A stretch of 64,000 nucleotides of DNA from Nocardia donostiensis (GCF_002081715.1 NZ_MUKP01000021.1:1-64000), one strand, 5' to 3'. Shown: positions 13,471 to 22,483, counted from the first letter of the stretch. Translations and numbers: made by a program. The notes: a model not told the origin generated them from the sequence alone.

Positions 13471-16400
13471 ATGACCAGCGCAGCACCGGGGTGGTTGTCG
13501 GATGCGGTAGCCGAGTTCGGCTCGGCCTGCCGGAACAAGCTGGCGGGTCCGGGGGATCGGGAAGCGGCGATCCGGTCTCCCCTCGAGGGCCTGCTGGGGG
13601 CAGTTGGTTCTCATCTCGAGATCCCGGCGGTGTTCCACGACGAGGTGCGCGACACGGCGCGGCAGGTGCGCCCGGACTACGGCGTGAGCGTCGGCGGGAC
13701 CGTAATCGGATATATCGAAGTCAAGGCACCGGGCAAACCGATTGATCCCGCCCGGCTGCGGAGCCACGACAAACAGCAGTGGGAGAGGCAGCAGGATCTG
13801 CCGAACTTGCTGTATACGAACGGCACCGAGTGGCGCTTGTACCAGGATGGCGAGCCATGGGGGGAGCCGCTGCACTTCGCCGGTGGCGGTCTCGCTGTTG
13901 CAGGGGCAGGGCTGGAAGCGCCTGCGCAATTCGAATTCTTGATGGCGACCTTCCTACGTTGGAAGCCGAACCCGATCACTTCGGTGGGGGCGCTCGTCCG
14001 GGCCGTCGCACCATTGACCAGGCTACTGCGCGGTGAAGTACTTGACCAGTTGAAAGCAGAACAGCGCGCGGTGGATGGCGGCGCCAACAAAGACGACCAG
14101 CCGTTCCTCGGGCTCGCGCAAGACTGGCGGATGCTGCTGTTCCCTCAGGCGGATGACGCCACCTTTGCCGACGGATATGCGCAAACGGTTACGTTCGCGT
14201 TGCTGCTCGCGCGGACCGAAGGAATAGCTATCGCGGGTTCCTCTCTCCACGAGGTCGGGAAGGCTCTCGGTCCCGAGCACTCTTTGATGGGTCGCGCGCT
14301 GCAACTGCTCACTTCCGATGTGGCAGCGGATTTCGTCGTGACGCTCGATCTGCTCGCCCGAGTGGTCGATGTGGTGGACTGGCCGCAGGTGCGGCGCGCT
14401 CAACGTGACACGTACCTGCACCTGTACGAGCATTTTCTCGAGGAGTACGACAACGACCTGCGCAAACTGTCCGGTTCGTATTACACGCCCCGTGAGGTCG
14501 TCGATTTCATGGTGCGACTGACCGAAGAGGCGCTGGTCACGCGGTTGGACAAGGCCGACGGTTTCCGTGACGACGAGGTCACCACGATCGACCCGGCGAT
14601 GGGCACGGGAACGTACCTGCACGCGATTCTCGAGCACGTCGCCAGTGAGATCGAAGGTCACGAAGGGCCGGGCGCAGTGCCCGGGGAAGTTCAGCGCGCT
14701 GCCGAGCGGCTCGTCGGGTTCGAGTTGCAGATGGGTCCGTACGCGGTCGCGGAGCTACGCACTGCCGATCTACTCAAAAAGCACCGGGCCGTACCGCCAC
14801 CGAACGGTATGCGCCTGTACGTCACCGATACATTGGACGACCCGTACGCCGCGCAGACGCAGCTCGCGTCGGGTCTGCGTTTGATCGCCCAGCAGCGTAA
14901 GAAGGCCAACGAGATCAAGGCCAAGGCGGCCGTAACCGTGGTCATCGGCAACCCGCCGTACCGAGAGCGAGCCGAAGGCCGGGGTGGCTGGGTCGAATCG
15001 GGCAGTAAAGCGGAGGGGAAGAAACCTCGCGCGATTCTTGAGGACTTTCGGGAGGCAGACAACGGCCTCTTCGAGTACACGCTCAAAAACCTGTATGTGT
15101 ATTTCTGGCGGTGGGCCACCTGGAAGGTCTGGGAATCCACACCAGCCGACCCGGATGGCGACGCGGGGATCGTCTGCTTCATCACTACATCCGGGTACCT
15201 GCGCGGGCCAGGGTTCAAAGGCATGCGCCGCTACCTGCGGAAGTGGGCTTCCGAAGGGTGGATCATCGATGTGACGCCGGAAGGCCAGACTCCTGACGTC
15301 CCGACCCGGATTTTCCCGGGCGTACGGCAGCCGTTGGCTATCGGCCTGTTCGTCCGGAAGGCTGACACCTCAGCCGATATACCGGCCACCATCCGGTTCA
15401 GGTCGGTCGCCGGCCGTCAGGCGCAGAAATTCGATGCGCTCAAAGCCATCACGCTGGACGGCGCCGGCTGGCATTCGGCCCGTACAGACTGGACTGCGCC
15501 GCTCACACCGGCCGCTGACGGAGCGTGGGACCAGCATCCTGCCATGGACGATCTTTTTCCTTGGCTTGCGCCGGGTGTCAAACCGAATCGAACATGGGTG
15601 TACGCGCCAGCGCGATCAATCCTTGATGAGCGGTGGAGACAAATCATCGGAGCTTCGACACGGGAAGAGAAAGCGCACCTCTTCAAAGAGGGTCGCGATG
15701 CGCATCTCGATCGAGTGAAGCAGCCGCTTCCCGGTGCAGGAACTCATCGGTCTTCTGGTCCGTTCGCGGCTGAAACAGGACTACCCCCAGCGGCGCTTCG
15801 AATTGCATACCGCGCATTTGATCGGCAGTGGATCATTCCCGATTCGCGACTGATGGATACGGAGCGCCCCCAACTATGGGAGGCCCGGCTTCCGGGTCAA
15901 GTCTTCGTGGTCGAACAGCACTCCAAACCCATCAGCAGCGGCCCTGGCCTGCTGTTCACGACCTTGATACCTGACATGGACCACTTCAACAACCGAGGTG
16001 GGCGAACGCTGCCATTCCTGCATCCAGACGGCTCCGCGAACCTCGCACCCGGTTTTCTGAGCGCGCTGAGCTCTATTCTCGGAGGTGGTATCTCAGCCGC
16101 GCAGGTCCTCGCCTATATCGCGGGCGTCGTCGCGCATCCCTCCTATACCCGCACCTTCACCAATGAGCTCACCACCCCAGGTATCCGTGTTCCGGTGACG
16201 AGCGATGCGGAATTGTTCGCCGAAGCAGCCGAGCTGGGTGAACAGGTGTTGTGGTTGCACACCTACGGTACGGCCGTCCCTGGTGTCGATCGCCCGGAGG
16301 GGAATGTGCGGTACCCGGCTGGTGACGAGAGGCGTCCGCTGGCTCTGACGCCGATCACGGAGATGCCGGAGACCATGGATTACCACGAGGATCGGCGAAT

Positions 16401-16788
16401 CCTACGAATAGGAGCCGGAGAGTTCGGGCCGGTGCCGCCTGCGGTGTGGGCTTATGATGTCGGCGGAAAGAACGTCGTGAAATCGTGGTTCAACTACCGC
16501 AAGGCGTCCCCAGGGGGCAAGAAGACCTCACCGCTCGACAATATCCATGTGCACCAGTGGCCCGCCGAGTGGACATCGGAGCTTCTCGACCTGTTGAGCG
16601 TGCTCGGCCGTCTCGTCGAACTGGAACCCCGACAAGCGGACCTCCTGGACAAGATTCTCCAAGGGCCGCTGCTGACCAGAACGGAGCTGGCGACAATGGG
16701 CGTCTCCTGGCCCACAAATCGCAACGATCGAAAACCGCGACGAGGACTCTCACCGACCGACGACAGCACTGAAATGACTCTGCTCTGA
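13471..16788 (+). CDS. Single-chain type ISP/IIG restriction-modification enzyme
   Basis: A 1105-residue protein joining nuclease, methylase and specificity parts. A PD-ExK-like motif (R-P-D-Y near residue 68, then I-E-V-K near 83) lies in the N-terminal domain. The N6-adenine methylase has the AdoMet motif DPAMGTGTYL (near 374) and the catalytic NPPY (494-497). The long C-terminal half resembles the type ISP target-recognition domain ('FITTSGYLRGPGFKGMRRYL', 'GNPPYRERAEG'). I see no helicase motifs, so it is a short ISP/IIG-like form. ATG 13471 has GGAAGG; a start at 13444 is possible. No separate methylase or specificity gene lies nearby, so it should act alone as a phage-defence enzyme. 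Activity is inferred from intact motifs. Confidence 0.85.
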   Translation: MTSAAPGWLSDAVAEFGSACRNKLAGPGDREAAIRSPLEGLLGAVGSHLEIPAVFHDEVRDTARQVRPDYGVSVGGTVIGYIEVKAPGKPIDPARLRSHDKQQWERQQDLPNLLYTNGTEWRLYQDGEPWGEPLHFAGGGLAVAGAGLEAPAQFEFLMATFLRWKPNPITSVGALVRAVAPLTRLLRGEVLDQLKAEQRAVDGGANKDDQPFLGLAQDWRMLLFPQADDATFADGYAQTVTFALLLARTEGIAIAGSSLHEVGKALGPEHSLMGRALQLLTSDVAADFVVTLDLLARVVDVVDWPQVRRAQRDTYLHLYEHFLEEYDNDLRKLSGSYYTPREVVDFMVRLTEEALVTRLDKADGFRDDEVTTIDPAMGTGTYLHAILEHVASEIEGHEGPGAVPGEVQRAAERLVGFELQMGPYAVAELRTADLLKKHRAVPPPNGMRLYVTDTLDDPYAAQTQLASGLRLIAQQRKKANEIKAKAAVTVVIGNPPYRERAEGRGGWVESGSKAEGKKPRAILEDFREADNGLFEYTLKNLYVYFWRWATWKVWESTPADPDGDAGIVCFITTSGYLRGPGFKGMRRYLRKWASEGWIIDVTPEGQTPDVPTRIFPGVRQPLAIGLFVRKADTSADIPATIRFRSVAGRQAQKFDALKAITLDGAGWHSARTDWTAPLTPAADGAWDQHPAMDDLFPWLAPGVKPNRTWVYAPARSILDERWRQIIGASTREEKAHLFKEGRDAHLDRVKQPLPGAGTHRSSGPFAAETGLPPAALRIAYRAFDRQWIIPDSRLMDTERPQLWEARLPGQVFVVEQHSKPISSGPGLLFTTLIPDMDHFNNRGGRTLPFLHPDGSANLAPGFLSALSSILGGGISAAQVLAYIAGVVAHPSYTRTFTNELTTPGIRVPVTSDAELFAEAAELGEQVLWLHTYGTAVPGVDRPEGNVRYPAGDERRPLALTPITEMPETMDYHEDRRILRIGAGEFGPVPPAVWAYDVGGKNVVKSWFNYRKASPGGKKTSPLDNIHVHQWPAEWTSELLDLLSVLGRLVELEPRQADLLDKILQGPLLTRTELATMGVSWPTNRNDRKPRRGLSPTDDSTEMTLL

Positions 16789-16799
16789 CTCGCTGTGGT

Positions 16800-17327
16800 T
16801 CACGAGCTGTCCCGCCTGCGCAGCAGGTCCTTGCCGCTCGGTTTCAGCCCTGGCCATCCAATACTCGGCCACGATTTCGGCAGGATGATCGCACCATGTT
16901 GTACCTGCCGCACGAGATCGGCATAGCCTTCCCTCATTTCGGCAAGATGATCCCAGGCTCGGTGCCGTTGTAGCGGGTCATCGTTTTCGTGCAGTGCCCA
17001 GTATGCGCATGCCCACGCTTCGGCGACCCGCGCGATGACCCCACCAACGGAGTCCGCGCCGCGCGGCGAGCCAGGGACCGGTCGTGGCAGCTGCCCGCTG
17101 ATCCACGCATCGATTGTGCCGATTACCTGGCCGATCTCGGCGCGAATTTGCTTGCCCGAGGCAGCATCGGTGATCCACGCCCGGTACAGGCACCCGAGTC
17201 GCCGCGCCCATCCCGCCACCTCCGTCCGGTCGTCGAGATGCCCTTGGATCGCACACAACAACCGATCAGGAGAAGGGAGAAGTACGTACCGGGTGTCCCT
17301 CGGGATCGGTACATCGTGCGGGCTCAT
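16800..17327 (-). CDS. DUF4254-like protein of unknown function
   Basis: A 175-residue mainly helical protein. The pattern 'LLCAIQGHL...LGCLYRAWIT', 'RAEIGQVIGTIDAWISGQLP', 'VGGVIARVAEAWACAYWAL', 'AWDHLAEMREGYADLVRQV' and a closing 'ILPKSWPSIG' agrees with DUF4254 proteins frequent in Nocardia. Its ATG overlaps the stop of the upstream gene (ATGA), so it is the third gene of a tightly coupled minus-strand operon (18816-16800). It ends 11 bp from the convergent restriction-modification gene. Function unknown. Confidence 0.7.
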   Translation of the reverse strand: MSPHDVPIPRDTRYVLLPSPDRLLCAIQGHLDDRTEVAGWARRLGCLYRAWITDAASGKQIRAEIGQVIGTIDAWISGQLPRPVPGSPRGADSVGGVIARVAEAWACAYWALHENDDPLQRHRAWDHLAEMREGYADLVRQVQHGAIILPKSWPSIGWPGLKPSGKDLLRRRDSS

Positions 17328-18301
17328 CGCGATCTCCGTCCACTCGGGAGAGCGGATACCCACGCTGGTAGCGGACAACTACCTCGTGCGGAGACATACC
17401 GGTGTACGGCATCGGCCAGTTTGCCCATGCCCGATTCCACAACCGGTGATTGTTGGTGCTGTGAACGCAAAACAGCACACCGTGTCACCGTTCCACCGCA
17501 CACGCCGGAGAACCGGCGAACTGTGACGCCGTGGAATGTGGCGCATATCCGCTGCAGCGCGGAGCTCATCGGTTCGTTCGTGTACTCCTGTGTCTGGAAG
17601 AACTCGACCAGCACCGTTCCTGTGTCGGGTGGACACCGGACCTCCACCCGCACACGTTCCGGCGATCCCACGCCGTGGCTACGAGCCTCGGTAGCCTGCG
17701 CCGCGTCTGCAACGATCACCTGTACCAGTGCACGGACGGGCTCGGCGGCATCGGAAAGCCCGGAACGCGACAGCCGTTCATGCACTCGCAACGCAACAGC
17801 ATCCGCAGCCGACGAAGTGACCGGCACATCGACTTCCACCAGCAAACCGCTTCGAACGCCGCCCGGATTCGGGTCGACGTAGATGATCCGAACATCTGGC
17901 GCGACCGCCGAAATCGCCCGTAACACGGCATGCCTGGATACTCCGAGGCCGTCGAAATGCGCGGGAGAGGGCACCAGTAAATAGCCGACATCGGAAGCGG
18001 CCAACGTGTCGAGTAGCGCCCACAGCGCAGGGGTCGGCGGCGGGCTGTCCACCAGCCGCCGCAGATCGACCCGCCGCCGCTCGGCGAATCGCGTCAAACG
18101 CGCCACCAACTGCTCGCCGGTAATCCGATCGAACGCCCTTATCAGTTCCCACAAGTCGCGTGTCGGCGAGCCAGTCTGGACATACACCCGACCCCGCACA
18201 GATCCGCCGATCGCCTGAGCAGACGCTTCCAACTGCTCGGCCGTGGTATGCGGCAATCTCCTGCTCTGAGGCATCTGCATGAAGGCGAGCATCGCGGTCA
18301 C
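17324..18301 (-). CDS. Hypothetical protein, middle gene of an overlapping three-gene operon
   Basis: I do not recognise this 325-residue protein with confidence. Residues 40-150 alternate strands and helices ('RVYVQTGSPTRDLWELIRAF', 'VGYLLVPSPAHFDGLGVSRH', 'PDVRIIYVDPNP') much like a Rossmann or resolvase N-terminal fold, but a catalytic serine is not evident. Residues 160-300 include 'LVQVIVADAAQATEARSHG' and 'RVRVEVRCPPDTGTVLVEFF', a rhythm like GHKL-type ATP-binding modules. GTG 18301 is chosen because it overlaps the upstream stop (GTGA); the frame is open further upstream. Its own stop overlaps the next start. The tight coupling argues for a real gene and a shared job. Confidence 0.6.
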   Translation of the reverse strand: MTAMLAFMQMPQSRRLPHTTAEQLEASAQAIGGSVRGRVYVQTGSPTRDLWELIRAFDRITGEQLVARLTRFAERRRVDLRRLVDSPPPTPALWALLDTLAASDVGYLLVPSPAHFDGLGVSRHAVLRAISAVAPDVRIIYVDPNPGGVRSGLLVEVDVPVTSSAADAVALRVHERLSRSGLSDAAEPVRALVQVIVADAAQATEARSHGVGSPERVRVEVRCPPDTGTVLVEFFQTQEYTNEPMSSALQRICATFHGVTVRRFSGVCGGTVTRCAVLRSQHQQSPVVESGMGKLADAVHRYVSARGSCPLPAWVSALPSGRRSR

Positions 18302-18816
18302 CGTGCGACCTCCACCAATGTGCGCAACACGGCGGGCATCGGAGGCAGGTATCCGCAGCAAGGCTGCGATACCCATCGTCGGAACCCGGTTCGCTCGTCC
18401 ATCGGTGACGGCAGCACCACACAGCTCGCGCCGACTCCCGTGTTCAGGCTCAGTAGCTTCCGTTCGATCCCGTGTTCGTACCCGGTCAACGGCCCGGTCA
18501 GGAAAGACATCCGGTTCGACCGCGGATGAGCGATGACCGGCCCCCGGTGCCAGGAAGAAGCGAGCCGTTCGATCACTTGCGCACTGAGACGCTCCGGCAT
18601 CACCACCACACCGAGCCAGGCAGGGAGGGGACGCACGACGATCCTCTCGGAGCCGGATACGACCACAGCGGGAATCAGCAAGTGATCGCGATAGCGCTGA
18701 CAGCGATCTTCAGCTGATTCGCCTGGGGGACCACCGTTTACGACGCCAATAGACGGCGCTCGACCTCGTGCGGCCACCAGATCCGCAGCCGTCCCCTGCA
18801 CACCCATGAGCTTCAT
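18298..18816 (-). CDS. Hypothetical protein, first gene of the overlapping operon
   Basis: An unrecognised 172-residue protein. Notable segments are 'AWLGVVVMPERLSAQVIERL', 'GPVIAHPRSNRMSFLTGPL' and 'ASCVVLPSPMDERTGFRRWV'. This order resembles short actinobacterial proteins distantly like the N-terminal prim-pol fold, but no catalytic residues can be assigned. ATG 18816 lies about 8 bases after AGGGGTG; starts at 18822 and 18825 are close alternatives. The stop overlaps the next gene's GTG. It is divergent from the XRE-DUF397 pair, with a 185-bp AT-richer promoter region between. Confidence 0.65.
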   Translation of the reverse strand: MKLMGVQGTAADLVAARGRAPSIGVVNGGPPGESAEDRCQRYRDHLLIPAVVVSGSERIVVRPLPAWLGVVVMPERLSAQVIERLASSWHRGPVIAHPRSNRMSFLTGPLTGYEHGIERKLLSLNTGVGASCVVLPSPMDERTGFRRWVSQPCCGYLPPMPAVLRTLVEVAR

Positions 18817-18910
18817 GGACATCACCCCTGGAAGGCCCGAGCAACGCCCGAGCAGCTAGTGAGTATCAGAGCATGTAATTCCGATCACAACCTTAGGGGT
18901 AAGATAGAGC

Positions 18911-18920
18911 GTAAATTTAC
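18911..18920. promoter_or_regulatory. Palindrome in the promoter region of the XRE-DUF397 pair
   Basis: GTAAATTTAC is a perfect 10-bp palindrome in an AT-rich patch of otherwise GC-rich DNA, 82 bp before the XRE GTG and upstream of the divergent hypothetical operon. It is a possible operator for the XRE protein. The assignment is tentative. Confidence 0.35.
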
Positions 18921-19001
18921 ATAGCGCAATAGGCGCCGTGGTGCGCCTTTCGCATCGGGATAGGGTTCTAGGAGACGACGTAGATTTGGAGGTCGAACGC
19001 G

Positions 19002-19859
19002 GTGACCGAGCCAGGTAGACGAGCAGACCCCAATGCCTTGCGGTTCCTCATCGGCCGCGAGCTGAAGACCGCCCGTGAGCGCGCTCGCGTCTCCCAGACC
19101 CAGGCCGGACAACAACTGGACTGCACACCCACGAAGATCAACTATCTCGAAAGCGGCAAGTCCTCCCAAGACCCCGCCGAGGTCACTGTTCTGCTCAGGT
19201 ACTACGGCACCGACCCTGCCCACGTCGAGCGGATCGCAGCCCTCGCCGGACAAGCCGACCAGACCACCTGGTGGGCGCCCTTCGGCGGTGCCTTCCCGAA
19301 CTGGTTCAAAACGTTCGTCGGTCTCGAAGGGCTTGCCGAAAGCCAGTGGTGCTACACCTCTATGCATCTGCCCGGCCAGCTGCAAACCCCCGAGTACGCG
19401 CTTGCCTTGCTCGACGGTCATTTGCGTGTCTCACCCGCCGACGCCCCGGGTGTCGTCCGTGGGCGCATGGCCCGTCAACGACTGACCGGCGATCCGCCAC
19501 TTCGACTTCGCGCCATCATCGAGGAATACGTCCTCGACCGGATAGCCGGTGGTCCCGACGTAATGGCCGCCCAGCTTCAGCACCTGCTCTCGCTGATGAA
19601 ACTGCCGACCGTTGAACTGCATGTCATGCCGGTATCGGTACCCGTCCACGATGGCCTCGACGGCGACTTCATCGTGTTGAACTTCGAGTCGGCCCGCAGC
19701 ATCGGGTACATCGAATACCCCGCCGGTGCCCTCTACGTCCAAGAGGAAGACCAGGTAGAGCTCTATAAAATGGCCACAGACCGGCTCTGCGCGAAGGCGC
19801 TGTCGGAAACCGACTCGGCCCGCACGATCGAACGCAGGCTGGCGGCCCTCGATAAATAG
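19002..19859 (+). CDS. XRE-family helix-turn-helix regulator with DUF5753 C-terminal domain
   Basis: A 285-residue regulator of the type very common in Nocardia and Streptomyces. An N-terminal XRE HTH (about 15-70: 'LKTARERARVSQTQAGQQLD', 'TPTKINYLESGK') is followed by a DUF5753 sensor-like domain from about 90 ('WFKTFVGLEGLAESQWCYTS', 'PGQLQTPEYALAL') to the end. GTG 19002 follows GGAGG (18989). The gene is 10 bp upstream of a DUF397 gene. Such pairs are conserved as regulator and small partner, for example the BldB/AbaA-like and WhiJ-like systems, and some act like toxin-antitoxin modules. The effector is unknown. Confidence 0.9.
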   Translation: MTEPGRRADPNALRFLIGRELKTARERARVSQTQAGQQLDCTPTKINYLESGKSSQDPAEVTVLLRYYGTDPAHVERIAALAGQADQTTWWAPFGGAFPNWFKTFVGLEGLAESQWCYTSMHLPGQLQTPEYALALLDGHLRVSPADAPGVVRGRMARQRLTGDPPLRLRAIIEEYVLDRIAGGPDVMAAQLQHLLSLMKLPTVELHVMPVSVPVHDGLDGDFIVLNFESARSIGYIEYPAGALYVQEEDQVELYKMATDRLCAKALSETDSARTIERRLAALDK

Positions 19860-19869
19860 GAGTTTGAAG

Positions 19870-20211
19870 ATGAGCACCGCCTCCCACCTCCCATGGCGCA
19901 AGTCCAGCTACAGCGGTAACGGGGAAGGCTGCGTAGATGTGGCGCCCACCAGCGATGCCGTGTTTGTCCGCCACACCAAACACCACGACCACGGCACCAT
20001 CACCTTCACCCGAGCCCAGTGGTCCACCTTCCTGAACCATGTCCGCAACGGAAACAGCACCGCGGACGCGGGCACACCCACGATCACCAAGGACGGAGCC
20101 GACACGATCCTCAGCGGCAACGACGTCGCACTCAGGTTCAACGACACCGAGTGGACCGCGTTCACCGCAGGGGTAAAGGACGGTGAATTCGACTTCAACG
20201 CCACCCGTTAA
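19870..20211 (+). CDS. DUF397 protein, partner of the XRE regulator, with a second partial repeat
   Basis: A 113-residue protein. The first half is a standard DUF397 domain ('WRKSSYSGNGEGCVDVA', 'AVFVRHTKHHDHG', 'ITFTRAQWSTFLNHV'). The second half repeats the end of the motif in weaker form ('DVALRFNDTEWTAFTAGVKD'), so it looks like a tandem DUF397 that lost the N-terminal strand of the second unit. Most DUF397 proteins are about 60-70 residues, so this one is long. ATG 19870 was chosen, about 8 bases after a GGAG. It is co-transcribed with the XRE gene 10 bp upstream. Confidence 0.85.
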   Translation: MSTASHLPWRKSSYSGNGEGCVDVAPTSDAVFVRHTKHHDHGTITFTRAQWSTFLNHVRNGNSTADAGTPTITKDGADTILSGNDVALRFNDTEWTAFTAGVKDGEFDFNATR

Positions 20212-20225
20212 AGGCACGGGTGGCC

Positions 20226-21185
20226 CTACAGGTGCAGCTCGTTTACGTATGTCGGCCTGCGTAACCTCGACGCACGAACCGAGTCGGCCCTGGCTGTCAG
20301 TACACAGCGGTCCATCCTCGCCAGGGCCTGGGACCGGCCTTCCCGCGTAGACATGCGATGCGGTGCGCGGATTGCTCGCGAAGCCGGGGGGGTGTCGGTG
20401 GCGAGACGGGTCAGCCATGCGGTCATGCGGAATTCTCGGATATCGCGCAACAGCTGAAACCCACTCCAATCGGTGACATCGTGCCCGTATGCCTCGCAGA
20501 ACGCTTGATAAGCGCCGGGCTCGAGCCAGCCGAGCGAGTCGTTCACAGCGGTCTGCACGACATCCCATTCTGGCGGGCCGATACTCGAACGCTCGAGATC
20601 GAGTAACAGAACCGTCCCGTCCTCGGCGGCAACGATATTGCCTTCGTGCGCATCACCGTGGATAACGCTCCAGGGCTCACCTTCGGGAAGTTCTTTCCAC
20701 CTCGCCCGCAGACGCTCCAACTCCTGAAGCATCCAGGCACGGTCGTCGGCGTCGAGCCACTGAGCGCCCTGGATGCGTTCGGGAAGACGAACAAACGGCT
20801 CGACATGAGTGAGACCTATATCGGACGGTGGCGGCAGACTGTGGAGGCGCTGTAAGGCGGCGGCTATCTCGGTGGTGGTTCCAAGCCGGTGCGGTGGCAG
20901 CTCATGCCAGAAGACGACGGGCTTGCCCGCCACGTCGACCGGCTGCTCGAAGCCCGTCACTACACGGACAGCGGGTACGCCGGCCTCTTCCAGCCACCGT
21001 GACACCGCGACTTCTCGACGTGCTGCGTGTTGCTGGCCGGGTGGTGAAATCCGCGCGACGATCCCTCCGGGCAACCGGTAGATGATGTTCTCCCCGGCTC
21101 GGATCAACTCGGCGCCCTCAGACGAGATACCTGCTGTCGAGCCTGCGGTCTTGAGTACGGCGAAGTCTGGGGCGCTGTCGGTCAT
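20226..21185 (-). CDS. APH-fold phosphotransferase (aminoglycoside/choline kinase-like)
   Basis: A 319-residue kinase-like protein. It has the N-lobe 'LIRAGENIIYRLPGGIVARI' and 'RREVAVSRWLEEAGVPAVRV', the Brenner motif 'VIHGDAHEGNIVA' (about 174-186) and the metal-binding 'LLLDLERSSIGPPEWD'. These are the active-site elements of the APH family, so it is probably catalytic. The substrate (antibiotic, sugar or small alcohol) cannot be deduced. Its ATG overlaps the stop of the upstream XRE-TPR gene (ATGA), making a two-gene operon that points away from the radical SAM cluster. A link to that cluster is possible only by proximity. Confidence 0.88.
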   Translation of the reverse strand: MTDSAPDFAVLKTAGSTAGISSEGAELIRAGENIIYRLPGGIVARISPPGQQHAARREVAVSRWLEEAGVPAVRVVTGFEQPVDVAGKPVVFWHELPPHRLGTTTEIAAALQRLHSLPPPSDIGLTHVEPFVRLPERIQGAQWLDADDRAWMLQELERLRARWKELPEGEPWSVIHGDAHEGNIVAAEDGTVLLLDLERSSIGPPEWDVVQTAVNDSLGWLEPGAYQAFCEAYGHDVTDWSGFQLLRDIREFRMTAWLTRLATDTPPASRAIRAPHRMSTREGRSQALARMDRCVLTARADSVRASRLRRPTYVNELHL

Positions 21186-22483
21186 ACAGTCACGGTGATC
21201 TTGTTTATCCGGGCGCGCAAATCCGCCACTTCGCCGAGGGCAGCGTGTCGTCCGGAGATTGCGCGGAGCTCACGGAGGTACTCGTGGGCGCGATTGGATC
21301 GCAGAGATTCGGCATCGGAGAGTGCCCGCTGCGCGATAGCGGTTGCTTCGGCTGGGTCGCCGGTGGCCATGGTGAGGGAGGCATGTTTGACTGCGGAGAA
21401 AGCCCGCGAGCGTGCGTAAGTATCGCCGTGACCTGCGGCCGCGGCCTGGAGGCGGCACCTCGCCTCACTGATGAACCGCCCCTGCAGAGCGATGTCGTAC
21501 AGAGCGTGGCCGGTATCGCCGGAATGCTGCGCGGCATCGTAGTAGGCCATCCAGACGGGATCGTCAGCCCGAGATGAGTTGGAGAATTCCTCGTCGGCCT
21601 GTCCTATAGCGCCGACGGCTTCCTCGATGCGATGAAGGGCGGAAAAGGCGCGGGCACGAACCGTGTTGAGGTTCGCCCGCTCGGTGGCTGTCAGGCGATC
21701 CGACCGGACCAGTGCCAGTTCAGCCAACGTCAACCCGGTGTCGGGGTCGCCGCACCAGATGGCCTGGCGAGCCATCCGAGACAAAACCTCGGCACGCAAA
21801 TGAGCATCACCGACTTCTTCAGCGCAGGTCAACGCCAGCCGGAGCATGCGGCGAGCGTCGTCATGAGCGAACGCATCGAAGGCCATCCAGCCAGCGGTCA
21901 AGCTCAGAAAGCCCACAGCGGAGTACAACTCACCTCTGTTCGTGGGGTTGGAACGCGCGTGCAGAAGCCCGACGGCGTAACGAAGCTGTGCGGCGACCGC
22001 CTCGCGTACGAGCCCGCCGCCGTAGGTGTTGTCCCAGGTGCTGAATGCTTTCGCTGTCGCTAGAACGCCGTGGATCTCGGTCTTACCGACCATCGCCGGA
22101 ATCGGGGTGGGCTGTGTAACGGCGATCAGATCAACAAGGGGAGTCGCTAAGACCGCGGCGCCAGCGGTGGCACGAAGAAACTCTGAACGACGCAATGGGT
22201 CCTCCTCAGGGTTCGCCCCTCCCAGCGTAGGCGGAACACGCTGATCGAAGAACCCAAGTTCTGCATCGGTGGCGACATCGAACAGTTGCCGAAACGCGGT
22301 GCGGTAAGCGGAATGCGGCCAAGTCCGCTCGCCTCGCAGATAACGACGGATCGTCTCGTCGGTGTAACGCCCAGGCTGACCGGTGCTTTCGGCGACGAGC
22401 CTATTCACCGCATCGGCTACCTGCTGCTGGGTGCGGCCGGACGCGCTGATATGGCGTTGCAGGTCGAGATTGGGCACCGCCAC
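21182..22483 (-). CDS. XRE-type regulator with TPR-like C-terminal domain
   Basis: A 433-residue protein. The N-terminus carries a helix-turn-helix ('LQRHISASGRTQQQVADAVN', 'ETIRRYLRGERTWPHSAYR'). Residues 140-430 are repeated helices with the TPR-like alternation seen in Streptomyces/Nocardia 'twin regulators' ('FLSLTAGWMAFDAFAHDDA', 'AEVLSRMARQAIWCGDPDTG', 'RSRAFSAVKHASLTMATGDP'). GTG 22483 is chosen for its GGGGGA site; reading further upstream adds unconserved sequence. It is the first gene of an operon with the APH kinase and is divergent from the radical SAM operon across 333 bp, so it may regulate both. Confidence 0.82.
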   Translation of the reverse strand: MAVPNLDLQRHISASGRTQQQVADAVNRLVAESTGQPGRYTDETIRRYLRGERTWPHSAYRTAFRQLFDVATDAELGFFDQRVPPTLGGANPEEDPLRRSEFLRATAGAAVLATPLVDLIAVTQPTPIPAMVGKTEIHGVLATAKAFSTWDNTYGGGLVREAVAAQLRYAVGLLHARSNPTNRGELYSAVGFLSLTAGWMAFDAFAHDDARRMLRLALTCAEEVGDAHLRAEVLSRMARQAIWCGDPDTGLTLAELALVRSDRLTATERANLNTVRARAFSALHRIEEAVGAIGQADEEFSNSSRADDPVWMAYYDAAQHSGDTGHALYDIALQGRFISEARCRLQAAAAGHGDTYARSRAFSAVKHASLTMATGDPAEATAIAQRALSDAESLRSNRAHEYLRELRAISGRHAALGEVADLRARINKITVTV

